Shown: piece after piece, positions 1-7,379 of the stretch
Layout: each line of letters starts with the position of its first letter
Position numbering within the stretch: the stretch's first letter is position 1
NCBI RefSeq assembly: GCF_000177195.2
Contig: NC_015953.1
Location: 5,518,001-5,582,000 of the forward strand
Length of the DNA: 64,000 nt
Origin: Streptomyces sp. SirexAA-E
GTDB lineage: Bacteria; Actinomycetota; Actinomycetes; Streptomycetales; Streptomycetaceae
Reading direction: 5' to 3'
Program-made: the position numbers and the translations under genes
The notes under the pieces: generated by a model
Seen by the model: the letters and a program-made list of their open reading frames with translations, nothing else
What the model was told of the DNA's origin: nothing
Database searches by the model: none

Positions 1-420
1 GACGGCTGGCCGGCCGGCGGCAGGTATCGCGACAACCAGGGGTACTACTTCCGTGAGTCCCACCGCACCGCTCTGGAGCACCGGCTTCCGGGCATCGGCG
101 CCGTCAGCGACACCTTCGTCACCGACGCCGTCACCGACGAGCGGCTCGCCTACTACCTGGGCATCAACAACGTCTTCGGGCTCATCGGGGCCTTCGGCTC
201 CCAGCGTCTGGCCGACGAGCAGGCACTCCTCGCCGCGCTGCGCTCGTTCCTCCAGGAGACCGAGGCACTGGGCTCGTCGCTGCCCGGACACCTGCTCACC
301 ACCGGGCAACTCCGGTGCAAGGCCAACATGCTGACCAGGCTGCACGGCCTCGACGAACTGGTCGGCCCGGTCGACACCCAGTCCGTCTACGTCACCATCG
401 CCAACCCGCTCCGCGCCTGA
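1..420 (+). CDS. NIS siderophore synthetase (IucA/IucC family), C-terminal part only
   Basis: The reading frame is open from base 1 and stops at 418-420, leaving 139 C-terminal residues; the start lies outside the window. The end of the protein (YYFRESHR, then YYLGINNVFGLIGAFGS, then GQLRCKANMLTRLHGLDELV) has the character of the C-terminal FhuF-like/ferric-reductase-type end of IucA/IucC synthetases. These ATP-dependent enzymes condense carboxylic acids such as citrate or succinyl compounds with amines or alcohols in NRPS-independent siderophore assembly. A GNAT acyltransferase starts 40 bp downstream and a second IucA/IucC gene follows, so this is the tail of a siderophore operon. The product cannot be deduced because the upstream amine-supplying genes are not in view. 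Confidence 0.85.
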   Translation, partial: DGWPAGGRYRDNQGYYFRESHRTALEHRLPGIGAVSDTFVTDAVTDERLAYYLGINNVFGLIGAFGSQRLADEQALLAALRSFLQETEALGSSLPGHLLTTGQLRCKANMLTRLHGLDELVGPVDTQSVYVTIANPLRA

Positions 421-460
421 CGGATCTCACCAGCCGACCCCACGAGAGGAGAGCGTCACG

Positions 461-1186
461 GTGGACCAGGCCGATGCGCGCCCCGAGGCCGCCGACGGAG
501 CGGGACCGGCCGGTGGCACGGGGGGCGAAGACACCCTGGAACTACGGCTCACGGAGGAACTGCTCGCCGTTCTCGGGGACGTGCCCCAGTCGTCCGGCGT
601 GCGCCGGGGCGCCTTCGATCTCGTCGGTGACCCGGCCGCGTGGCCCCCGGTCACCACCTCCGCCGGGGAGTTCCGGCTCGTCCCGGTGGAGCTCGCACGC
701 GACCTGGGCGTGCTCACCCGCTGGATGAACGACCCCGCCGTGGCCGCGTTCTGGGAGCTCGCCGGGCCCGAGTCCGTCACCGCCGACCATCTGAGCCGGC
801 AGCTGGCCGGGGACGGCCGCAGCGTCCCCTGCCTCGGTGTCCTGGGCGGCAGGCCGATGAGCTACTGGGAGATCTACCGCGCCGACCTGGACCCGCTGGC
901 CCGTCACTACCCCTCCCGGCCCCACGACATCGGCGTCCACCTCCTCGTCGGAGGCGTCGCCAACCGGGGCCGGGGCAACGGCACCGTGCTGCTGAGGGCC
1001 GTCTGCGACCTCGTGCTCGACAACCACCCGCTCTGCGCCCGGGTCGTCGCGGAGCCGGACCTGCGCAACACTCCGTCCGTCGCCGCCTTCCTCGGCGCCG
1101 GATTCCGCTTCTCCGCAGAAGTGGAACTGCCCGGCAAGCGAGCCGCCCTGATGATCAGAGAGCGAGCCCACCGTGCACAGCTGTGA
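461..1186 (+). CDS. GNAT acyltransferase of siderophore biosynthesis (IucB/AlcB-like)
   Basis: 241 residues, starting at GTG 461 behind AGAGGAGAG. Residues about 70-235 form a GNAT fold of the IucB/AlcB type: WMNDPAVAAFWELAGP (88-103) near the start of the domain, the acyl-CoA pyrophosphate loop NRGRGNG (168-174), and the typical NTPSVAAFLGAGFRF near the end. Family members acylate a hydroxylamine or amine so that an NIS synthetase can use it. The first 60 residues are a variable acidic leader. The gene lies between two IucA/IucC genes on the same strand with short gaps (40 and 60 bp), which supports a role in the same siderophore pathway. The acyl donor cannot be read from sequence. Confidence 0.85.
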   Translation: MDQADARPEAADGAGPAGGTGGEDTLELRLTEELLAVLGDVPQSSGVRRGAFDLVGDPAAWPPVTTSAGEFRLVPVELARDLGVLTRWMNDPAVAAFWELAGPESVTADHLSRQLAGDGRSVPCLGVLGGRPMSYWEIYRADLDPLARHYPSRPHDIGVHLLVGGVANRGRGNGTVLLRAVCDLVLDNHPLCARVVAEPDLRNTPSVAAFLGAGFRFSAEVELPGKRAALMIRERAHRAQL

Positions 1187-1246
1187 CCAACGCGCCCTCA
1201 TATCCGTCCCGCTCGAACCCCATCGGTCCCACCCGGAGGTGTCCCC

Positions 1247-3094
1247 GTGCCGACATACCCTGCGCGCCACGACTCGGCCGAACCGTTCCCCGCACACGAC
1301 ACCCCGGAGCTGACCGGGGCGGTCTGGGACCGGGTCTCGGCGCGGCTGCTCGCGAAGATGCTCGGCGAGTTCGCCTACGAGGAGGTCGTCGAGCCCGCAC
1401 CGGACCCGGCCGACCCCGGGCGCTACACCCTTCCGCTCGACGACGGCGCGACCCTGGGCTTCCGGGCCCGGCGCGGTGTGTACGGCAGCTGGCGCGTCGA
1501 CCCCGACTCGGTCTCGGCGACCGGCGGAGCCGGGGAGGACGGCCCGGACGACGCCGGCACACCGTTCCGGGACCCGCTGGCCTTCCTCGTCAGGTCCCGC
1601 CGCCTCCTCGCGCTCGACGGGGCCACCCTCGGCCACCTGGTGCGGGAGCTCACCGCCACCCTGGCCGCCGACGCCCGGCTCGCCCACACGGCGCTCGGCG
1701 CGGACCGGCTCGCGGACCTCCCGTACGCCGAACTGGAGGGGCACCAGACGGGCCACCCGTGGCTCGTGGCGAACAAGGGCCGGCTCGGGTTCTCCGCCAC
1801 CGACGCGGCCCGGTTCACCCCGGAGGCGCGTACGGCCACCACACTGCCCTGGATCGCCGTCAGCACCCGCATAGCCCGCTACCGGGGCGTGGCCCGCCTG
1901 GCGACTCCGGAAGCCCTCTACTCCCGCGAGCTCGACGCGACCGTGCGGGACTCCTTCGCCGGCATCCTGCGTGCCCGGGGGCTCGACCCCGCGGCCTATC
2001 TGTTCCTCCCGGTCCATCCCTGGCAGTGGGACGAGTGGATCGTCCCCCTCTTCGCCCCCGCCATCGCCGCCGGCGACATCGTGCCCCTGCACAGCGACGA
2101 CGACCTCCGGCTCCCGCAGCAGTCCATCCGCACCTTCAGCAACGTCCGACGGCCCGACCGGCACACGGTCAAGCTGCCGCTGTCGATCCTGAACACCCTC
2201 GTCTACCGCGGGCTGCCGACCGAGCGCACCCTCGCCGCCCCGGCGGTCACCGCCTGGGTCCAGGGCCTGTGCGACGGCGACCCCTTCCTCCGGGACACCT
2301 GCGGGGTCATCCTGCTCGGCGAGGTCGCCTCGGTGTCCGTCGAGCACCCGCTGTACGACCACCTCCCCGAGGCGCCCTACCAGTTCAAGGAGATCCTCGG
2401 CACGATCTGGCGGGAGCCGCTGCCGCCCCGGCTCGCGCCCGGCGAACGGGCCCGCACCCTGGCCTCCCTGCTCCACACGGACCCCGGGGGCCGGGCCTTC
2501 ACCGCCGAGCTGGTCGCCCGCTCCGGGCTCACCCCGCAGACCTGGCTGACCCGCCTCTTCGCCGCGCTGCTGCCTCCGCTCCTGCACTTCCTCTACCGGT
2601 ACGGCACGGTGTTCTCCCCGCACGGCGAGAACGCCATCGTCGTGTTCGACGCGAACGACGTGCCGGTGCGCCTCGCCATCAAGGACTTCGTCGACGACGT
2701 CAACGTCAGCGCCCGCCACCTGCCCGAACACGACTCGATGCCGGAGGAGGTCCGGCGCACCCTGCTGACCGAAGAGCCCGGATTCCTCACCCAGTTCATC
2801 CACTCGGGGCTCTTCGTCGGCGTCTTCCGCTATCTGTCGCCGCTCTGCGAGGAGCAACTGGGCGTCACGGAGGACGAATTCTGGTCACTCGTCCGCGCCG
2901 AGATCCTCCGCCACCACGCCCGCTTCCCCGAACTCAAGGAGCGGTTCGAGATCTTCGACATGCTGACCCCGACCATCGAGCGCCTCTGCCTCAACCGTAA
3001 CCGTCTGCATGTGGACGGTTACCGCGACCGACCGGAACGCCCGCACGCCGCGGTCCACGGCCGTGTTCCCAACCCGCTCCACCCGTCCGCGTGA
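1247..3094 (+). CDS. NIS siderophore synthetase (IucA/IucC family), second copy
   Basis: 615 residues, GTG start at 1247 with GGAGGTG 5-6 nt upstream. Full-length IucA/IucC protein: the nucleotide/substrate motif EGHQTGHPWLVANKGRLG (164-181), HPWQWDEW, KLPLSILNTLVYRG, FSPHGENAIVVF and IKDFVDDVN appear in family order, and the C-terminal region ends in LCLNRNRLHVDGY. It adenylates a carboxylate and joins it to an amine or alcohol. Two synthetases in one operon usually act on successive condensation steps. It is the last gene of the operon: dinG begins 122 bp later behind its own promoter-like hexamer. Confidence 0.92.
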   Translation: MPTYPARHDSAEPFPAHDTPELTGAVWDRVSARLLAKMLGEFAYEEVVEPAPDPADPGRYTLPLDDGATLGFRARRGVYGSWRVDPDSVSATGGAGEDGPDDAGTPFRDPLAFLVRSRRLLALDGATLGHLVRELTATLAADARLAHTALGADRLADLPYAELEGHQTGHPWLVANKGRLGFSATDAARFTPEARTATTLPWIAVSTRIARYRGVARLATPEALYSRELDATVRDSFAGILRARGLDPAAYLFLPVHPWQWDEWIVPLFAPAIAAGDIVPLHSDDDLRLPQQSIRTFSNVRRPDRHTVKLPLSILNTLVYRGLPTERTLAAPAVTAWVQGLCDGDPFLRDTCGVILLGEVASVSVEHPLYDHLPEAPYQFKEILGTIWREPLPPRLAPGERARTLASLLHTDPGGRAFTAELVARSGLTPQTWLTRLFAALLPPLLHFLYRYGTVFSPHGENAIVVFDANDVPVRLAIKDFVDDVNVSARHLPEHDSMPEEVRRTLLTEEPGFLTQFIHSGLFVGVFRYLSPLCEEQLGVTEDEFWSLVRAEILRHHARFPELKERFEIFDMLTPTIERLCLNRNRLHVDGYRDRPERPHAAVHGRVPNPLHPSA

Positions 3095-3216
3095 ATCCGC
3101 CCCTCCCCGCCGACGGGGTCCCCGGCAGGCCCCCGGCTCCTCCTGCGGGTCCGGTCCCGCACGGGCGTCCGGGAGTGAGCGGCGTTGTCGGTGGGGAGCC
3201 GTAGGGTGGACGCGCT

Positions 3217-5184
3217 ATGACGAAGCCATCTCTCCCCGAGCTCCTCCACGCCGCCGTCACCGCCGTCGGCGGTACGGAACGGCCCGGCCAGGCCGCCATG
3301 GCCGGGGCCGTCGCCGAGGCCGTCGACGACAACGCCCACCTGCTGGTCCAGGCCGGCACCGGCACGGGCAAGTCCCTCGGGTACCTGGTGCCCGCGCTGG
3401 CCCACGGGGAGCGCGTCGTCGTGGCGACCGCGACCCTGGCCCTCCAGCGCCAGCTGGTGGAGCGGGACCTTCCGCGTACGGTCGAGGCGCTCCATCCGCT
3501 GCTGCGCCGCCGCCCCCAGTTCGCCATGCTCAAGGGCCGGTCGAACTACCTCTGCCTGCACCGGCTCCACGAGGGGGTCCCGCAGGACGAGGAGGACGGG
3601 CTGTTCGACCAGTTCGAGGCGGCCGCGCCCTCCAGCAAGCTGGGCCAGGACCTGCTGCGCATGCGCGACTGGGCGGACGACACGGAGACCGGGGACCGGG
3701 ACGACCTCACCCCTGGCGTCTCCGACCGGGCCTGGGCCCAGGTCTCGGTCTCCTCGCGCGAGTGCCTGGGTGCGACGAAGTGCGCGTACGGCGCCGAGTG
3801 CTTCGCCGAGACGGCGCGGGAGCGGGCCAAGCTCGCCGACGTCGTCGTCACCAACCACGCCCTGCTCGCCATCGACGCCATCGAGGGCGCCCCCGTCCTC
3901 CCGCAGCACGAGGTGCTGATCGTCGACGAGGCCCATGAGCTGGTCTCGCGGGTCACCGGGGTGGCCACCGGCGAGCTCACCCCCGGCCAGGTGAACCGAG
4001 CGGTGCGCCGTGCGGCCAAGTTGGTCAACGAGAAGGCGGCCGACGCCCTGCAGACGGCGTCGGAGGGGTTCGAGCGGGTCATGGAGCTCGCGCTGCCGGG
4101 GCGCCTGGAGGAGGTGCCGGAGGACCTCGGCTACGCCTTGATGGCGCTGCGCGACGCGGCCCGTACGGTGATCTCCGCCCTGGGCTCCACCCGGGACAAG
4201 TCGGTGCAGGACGAGGACGCCGTGCGCAAGCAGGCGATGGCGTCGGTCGAGTCCATCCACAGTGTCGCCGAGCGCATCACCCAGGGGTCCGAGTACGACG
4301 TCGTCTGGTACGAGCGCCATGACCGCTTCGGCGCCTCGGTGCGGGTCGCCCCGCTCTCGGTGTCCGGGCTGCTCCGCGAGAAGCTCTTCACGGAGCGTTC
4401 GGTGGTCCTGACCTCGGCCACGCTCAAGCTGGGCGGCGACTTCAACGGGGTGGGGGCGTCGCTCGGCCTCGCCCCGGAGGGCACGGCCGGTGACGACGTC
4501 CCGCAGTGGAAGGGGCTGGACGTAGGATCCCCGTTCGACTATCCGAAGCAGGGCATCCTGTACGTCGCCCGGCACCTGGCCACACCCGGGCGCGAGGGGT
4601 CCCGCACGGACATGCTGGACGAGCTCGCCGATTTGGTGGAGGCGGCCGGGGGCCGCACCCTGGGCCTCTTCTCGTCGATGCGCGCGGCGCAGGCGGCGGC
4701 GGAGGAGCTGCGCGGCCGGCAGGACAGGCCGATTCTCCTGCAGGGCGAGGAGACGCTCGGGGAGCTGATCAAGAACTTCGCCGCAGACCCGGAGACCTGC
4801 CTCTTCGGCACGCTGTCGCTCTGGCAGGGCGTCGATGTCCCGGGGCCGAGCTGCCAGCTCGTCGTCATGGACCGGATCCCCTTCCCCCGGCCGGACGACC
4901 CGCTGATGAGCGCGCGCCAGAAGGCGGTCGAGGAAGCGGGGGGCAACGGCTTCATGGCGGTCGCGGCCACGCACGCGGCGCTGCTGATGGCCCAGGGCGC
5001 GGGGCGGCTCGTCCGCGCCACGGGGGACAAGGGTGTGGTCGCCGTGCTCGACCCACGGCTGGCCAACGCCCGGTACGGGAGCTATCTGCGAGCCTCGCTG
5101 CCCGACTTCTGGTACACCACGGACCGCAACCAGGTGCGGCGCTCCCTCGCGGCGATCGACGCGGCGGCGAAGGCTGCCCCGTAG
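3217..5184 (+). CDS. dinG: DinG/XPD-type ATP-dependent DNA helicase with Fe-S cysteines
   Basis: 655 residues. Superfamily 2 helicase: Walker A AGTGTGKS (46-53), DEAH box (238-241) and a C-terminal helicase half with GRLVRATGDKG. Four cysteines, C114 in GRSNYLC and C184, C190, C196, have the spacing expected for the 4Fe-4S cluster of the DinG/XPD branch. Such enzymes unwind damaged or structured DNA 5'-3'. TAGGGT at 3202-3207 lies 9 nt before the ATG with no clear Shine-Dalgarno sequence, so the mRNA may be leaderless. lexA is the convergent neighbour, which suits a DNA-repair function, but I see no LexA box in front of this gene. Confidence 0.92.
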   Translation: MTKPSLPELLHAAVTAVGGTERPGQAAMAGAVAEAVDDNAHLLVQAGTGTGKSLGYLVPALAHGERVVVATATLALQRQLVERDLPRTVEALHPLLRRRPQFAMLKGRSNYLCLHRLHEGVPQDEEDGLFDQFEAAAPSSKLGQDLLRMRDWADDTETGDRDDLTPGVSDRAWAQVSVSSRECLGATKCAYGAECFAETARERAKLADVVVTNHALLAIDAIEGAPVLPQHEVLIVDEAHELVSRVTGVATGELTPGQVNRAVRRAAKLVNEKAADALQTASEGFERVMELALPGRLEEVPEDLGYALMALRDAARTVISALGSTRDKSVQDEDAVRKQAMASVESIHSVAERITQGSEYDVVWYERHDRFGASVRVAPLSVSGLLREKLFTERSVVLTSATLKLGGDFNGVGASLGLAPEGTAGDDVPQWKGLDVGSPFDYPKQGILYVARHLATPGREGSRTDMLDELADLVEAAGGRTLGLFSSMRAAQAAAEELRGRQDRPILLQGEETLGELIKNFAADPETCLFGTLSLWQGVDVPGPSCQLVVMDRIPFPRPDDPLMSARQKAVEEAGGNGFMAVAATHAALLMAQGAGRLVRATGDKGVVAVLDPRLANARYGSYLRASLPDFWYTTDRNQVRRSLAAIDAAAKAAP

Positions 5185-5267
5185 GCGGGAGCGGGGAGGG
5201 CCGGAGGCCCGACGGCGTAGCCGGGGAGGGCAGGGGCCCGAGGGCGTGGGCAGAGGGCATTACCGAG

Positions 5268-5291
5268 GCGCGGCGTCCCCGGACGCCGCGC
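5268..5291. terminator. GC-rich hairpin between convergent dinG and lexA
   Basis: Arms GCGCGGCGTCC (5268-5278) and GGACGCCGCGC (5281-5291) are perfectly complementary. There is no T-tract, as is common for Streptomyces terminators. It sits in the 186-bp gap between two convergent genes and could serve both. Nothing else was seen in this gap. Confidence 0.5.
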
Positions 5292-5370
5292 AGCCCGGCG
5301 CGTGCCTCCTCGAACAGGCCCTGGGAACGGCGGTACGGAGGCCCAGGGCCCGAGGTGAGGGCAGCAGCCT

Positions 5371-6168
5371 TCACACGCGCCGGAGGACCGCCACGACCTT
5401 GCCGAGAATGGTCGCCTCGTCACCCGGGATGGGCTGGTAGGCGGAGTTGTGCGGGAGCAGCCACACATGGCCGTCCTCCCGCTTGAAGCGCTTGACGGTG
5501 GCCTCGCCGTCCAGCATGGCGGCCACGATGTCGCCGTTCTCCGCGACGGGCTGGCGACGCACGGTGACCCAGTCGCCGTCCATGATCGCGGCCTCGATCA
5601 TCGAATCACCGACGACCTTGAGGACGAACAGCTCACCGTCGCCGACGAGCTGGCGGGGGAGCGGGAAGACGTCCTCGACCGACTCCTCCGCGAGGATCGG
5701 GCCGCCGGCCGCGATCCGGCCGACCAGGGGGACGTACGAAGCGGCGGGCTTGCCGGTCGTGTCCGTCGGCTGGGTGCTGGGCTGGTCCGATCCGCGCACC
5801 TCGTATGCCCTCGGGCGGTGCGGGTCGCGGCGCAGGAAACCCTTACGCTCGAGGGCCATCAGCTGGTGGGCGACGGACGAGGTGCTGGACAGCCCCACCG
5901 CCTGACCGATCTCCCGCATCGACGGCGGGTACCCGCGCCGCTGCACCGAGTCCCGGATGACCTCGATCACGCGCCGCTGGCGGTCGGTGAGCCCCGAACT
6001 GTCCGCCCGGATCCCTGGGGGCCTTCCGGGCAAGGACCTCGCGGGTCGCGCGGGCTCTGGCCCCTCCGGGTTCATGGCTGCGTCATTCATGGCATGCACC
6101 GGCTCAAGTCGGCTCTGGGAGCGGTGGTCCTGGGCGGTGATGGTGGCACTGTCAGCGGTGGTGGTCAC
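5371..6168 (-). CDS. lexA: LexA SOS repressor
   Basis: 265 residues. The GTG start at 6168 is supported by GAGAGGGG 6 nt upstream. The N-terminal winged HTH covers about 60-125 (YPPSMREIGQAVGLSSTSSV). The S24 protease domain has the self-cleavage site Ala154-Gly155 in RIAAGG, nucleophile Ser189 in GDSM and general base Lys226 in GEATVKRF. LexA represses SOS genes and cleaves itself when activated by RecA filaments. It is longer than E. coli LexA because of a poorly conserved N-terminal extension of about 55 residues, as in other streptomycetes. A LexA box at 6230-6245 in its leader indicates autoregulation. Confidence 0.97.
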   Translation of the reverse strand: MTTTADSATITAQDHRSQSRLEPVHAMNDAAMNPEGPEPARPARSLPGRPPGIRADSSGLTDRQRRVIEVIRDSVQRRGYPPSMREIGQAVGLSSTSSVAHQLMALERKGFLRRDPHRPRAYEVRGSDQPSTQPTDTTGKPAASYVPLVGRIAAGGPILAEESVEDVFPLPRQLVGDGELFVLKVVGDSMIEAAIMDGDWVTVRRQPVAENGDIVAAMLDGEATVKRFKREDGHVWLLPHNSAYQPIPGDEATILGKVVAVLRRV

Positions 6169-6229
6169 GTCGGCCCCTCTCGAGTGTTCTCCCTAGTTAG
6201 GCAACGGTAGTAGCTTTCGAAAGGTTGCG

Positions 6230-6245
6230 CCAAACACACGTTCGA
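6230..6245 (-). promoter_or_regulatory. LexA (SOS) box upstream of lexA
   Basis: On the minus strand it reads TCGAAC-GTGT-GTTTGG, matching the actinobacterial SOS consensus TCGAAC-N4-GTTYGA at 11 of 12 defined positions. It lies 62-77 bp upstream of the lexA start and so fits autoregulation. The divergent nrdR start is 463 bp away. Confidence 0.85.
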
Positions 6246-6550
6246 GTGAAAAACGAATAAAGGCCTGTCGCGGGTGTGCCGCGAGGTGTATGCGGTGACC
6301 TCGCCGACGGCGCCCCCGGGACGGGGCCTCCGGAGCCCGGCGTGGGGGCTCCGCGCACCCGCTTCCGGGGTGCCCCGAGCGCCGGTACGGGGACCGGTGC
6401 GGGCCCCCTCCGGGGTCCCGCGCCAGTCTGCCACCCCGGGGACCCGCGATCGGATCGGGCATGCGTTTCACGTACCCTCGTGCCGGGCCGTACGCTGCCC
6501 CCCGAACGACCTGGGGAGTGCGACACGCCCCAGGGCGCCACTGCGGCAAA
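6246..6550. other. Non-coding stretch of the lexA-nrdR divergent region
   Basis: About 300 bases with no convincing gene: the short frames here have no coding character and no ribosome binding sites. The only recognisable sites in the 540-bp lexA-nrdR gap are the LexA box just to the left and the paired NrdR boxes just to the right. Confidence 0.6.
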
Positions 6551-6551
6551 A

Positions 6552-6598
6552 CCCTAGATCTAGTGGTTGGATTGCCGCGCACACCTAGAAGTAGTGGT
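6552..6598 (+). promoter_or_regulatory. Tandem NrdR boxes upstream of nrdR-nrdJ
   Basis: Box 1 is CCCTAGATCTAGTGGT at 6552-6567 and box 2 is ACCTAGAAGTAGTGGT at 6583-6598. Both resemble the 16-bp NrdR palindrome (ACACWATATMTWGTGT type), with box 1 nearly symmetric. Starts are 31 bp apart, close to three helical turns, which is how paired NrdR boxes are usually arranged. A -10-like TATGCT follows at 6629-6634. NrdR bound here would repress nrdR-nrdJ when dATP/ATP loading signals adequate dNTPs. Confidence 0.85.
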
Positions 6599-6708
6599 CC
6601 CGGGTCTTTCGGGGCCGGATCCATCGCCTATGCTTACTGCTGCCCGGACAGGTCCGTGACGGACCTGACAAGGCTATTCAGTCGTGCCGTGAAGGAGGGT
6701 TCGGAGAC

Positions 6709-7218
6709 ATGCACTGCCCCTTCTGCAGGCACCCCGACAGCCGGGTCGTCGACAGCCGCACCACGGACGACGGGACGTCGATCCGACGGCGGCGCCAGTG
6801 CCCCGACTGCACGCGCCGCTTCACCACGGTGGAGACCTGCTCGCTGATGGTGGTCAAGCGCAGTGGCGTGACCGAGCCCTTCAGCCGGACCAAGGTCATC
6901 TCCGGCGTTCGCAAGGCCTGCCAGGGGCGCCCCGTCACCGAGGACGCCCTCGCGAAGCTGGGCCAGCGGGTCGAGGAGGCGGTGCGGGCCACCGGAAGCG
7001 CCGAGCTGACCACGCACGACGTGGGTCTGGCCATACTCGGTCCCCTGCAGGAACTCGACCTGGTGGCCTACCTGCGCTTCGCGTCCGTGTACCGGGCGTT
7101 CAACTCGCTCGACGACTTCGAGGCGGCCATCGCGGAACTCCGCGAGCAGCGGCCACCCACGGGGGAGCGGGGGAGCGGAGAGACCCTCGAAGCCCCCGCC
7201 GCCGTCGCCGCCGACTGA
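6709..7218 (+). CDS. nrdR: NrdR transcriptional repressor of ribonucleotide reductase genes
   Basis: 169 residues, ATG at 6709 with GAAGGAGG upstream. The N-terminal zinc ribbon uses Cys3, Cys6, Cys31 and Cys34 (MHCPFC and QCPDC), with the basic RRRRQ between them. An ATP-cone (about 46-136, starting LMVVKRSGVTEPFSRTK) senses ATP/dATP. It is the global repressor of ribonucleotide reductase operons, and it precedes nrdJ on the same strand by 161 bp, so the repressor and one of its targets are probably cotranscribed behind the two NrdR boxes. Confidence 0.97.
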   Translation: MHCPFCRHPDSRVVDSRTTDDGTSIRRRRQCPDCTRRFTTVETCSLMVVKRSGVTEPFSRTKVISGVRKACQGRPVTEDALAKLGQRVEEAVRATGSAELTTHDVGLAILGPLQELDLVAYLRFASVYRAFNSLDDFEAAIAELREQRPPTGERGSGETLEAPAAVAAD

Positions 7219-7379
7219 TTGACGGGGCCTGCTCAGGACAGGGGCGGGCCGGACCGGCGGTAGGCGTTACAAGACCTGCTCCGCGGCGCTGTGCGTGGCG
7301 CCGCGAGCATCAGACACACACTGTGCCCTGGGAAGAACTGGGCACTTCAGGGCGTTTTTGCCCATATATGGGAGGCGGC

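Noticed and set aside
542..2857. 771-residue minus-strand open frame across the siderophore genes
   Set aside because: It is the antisense of the well-conserved acyltransferase and synthetase genes; its composition is the repetitive Gly/Arg/Val pattern of GC-bias shadows.
6534..6546. GCCACTG sequence upstream of nrdR-nrdJ as a possible cobalamin riboswitch
   Set aside because: Only the single short motif is present; the other B12-box elements and helices are missing. NrdJ needs cobalamin, so repression by it would not be expected here.
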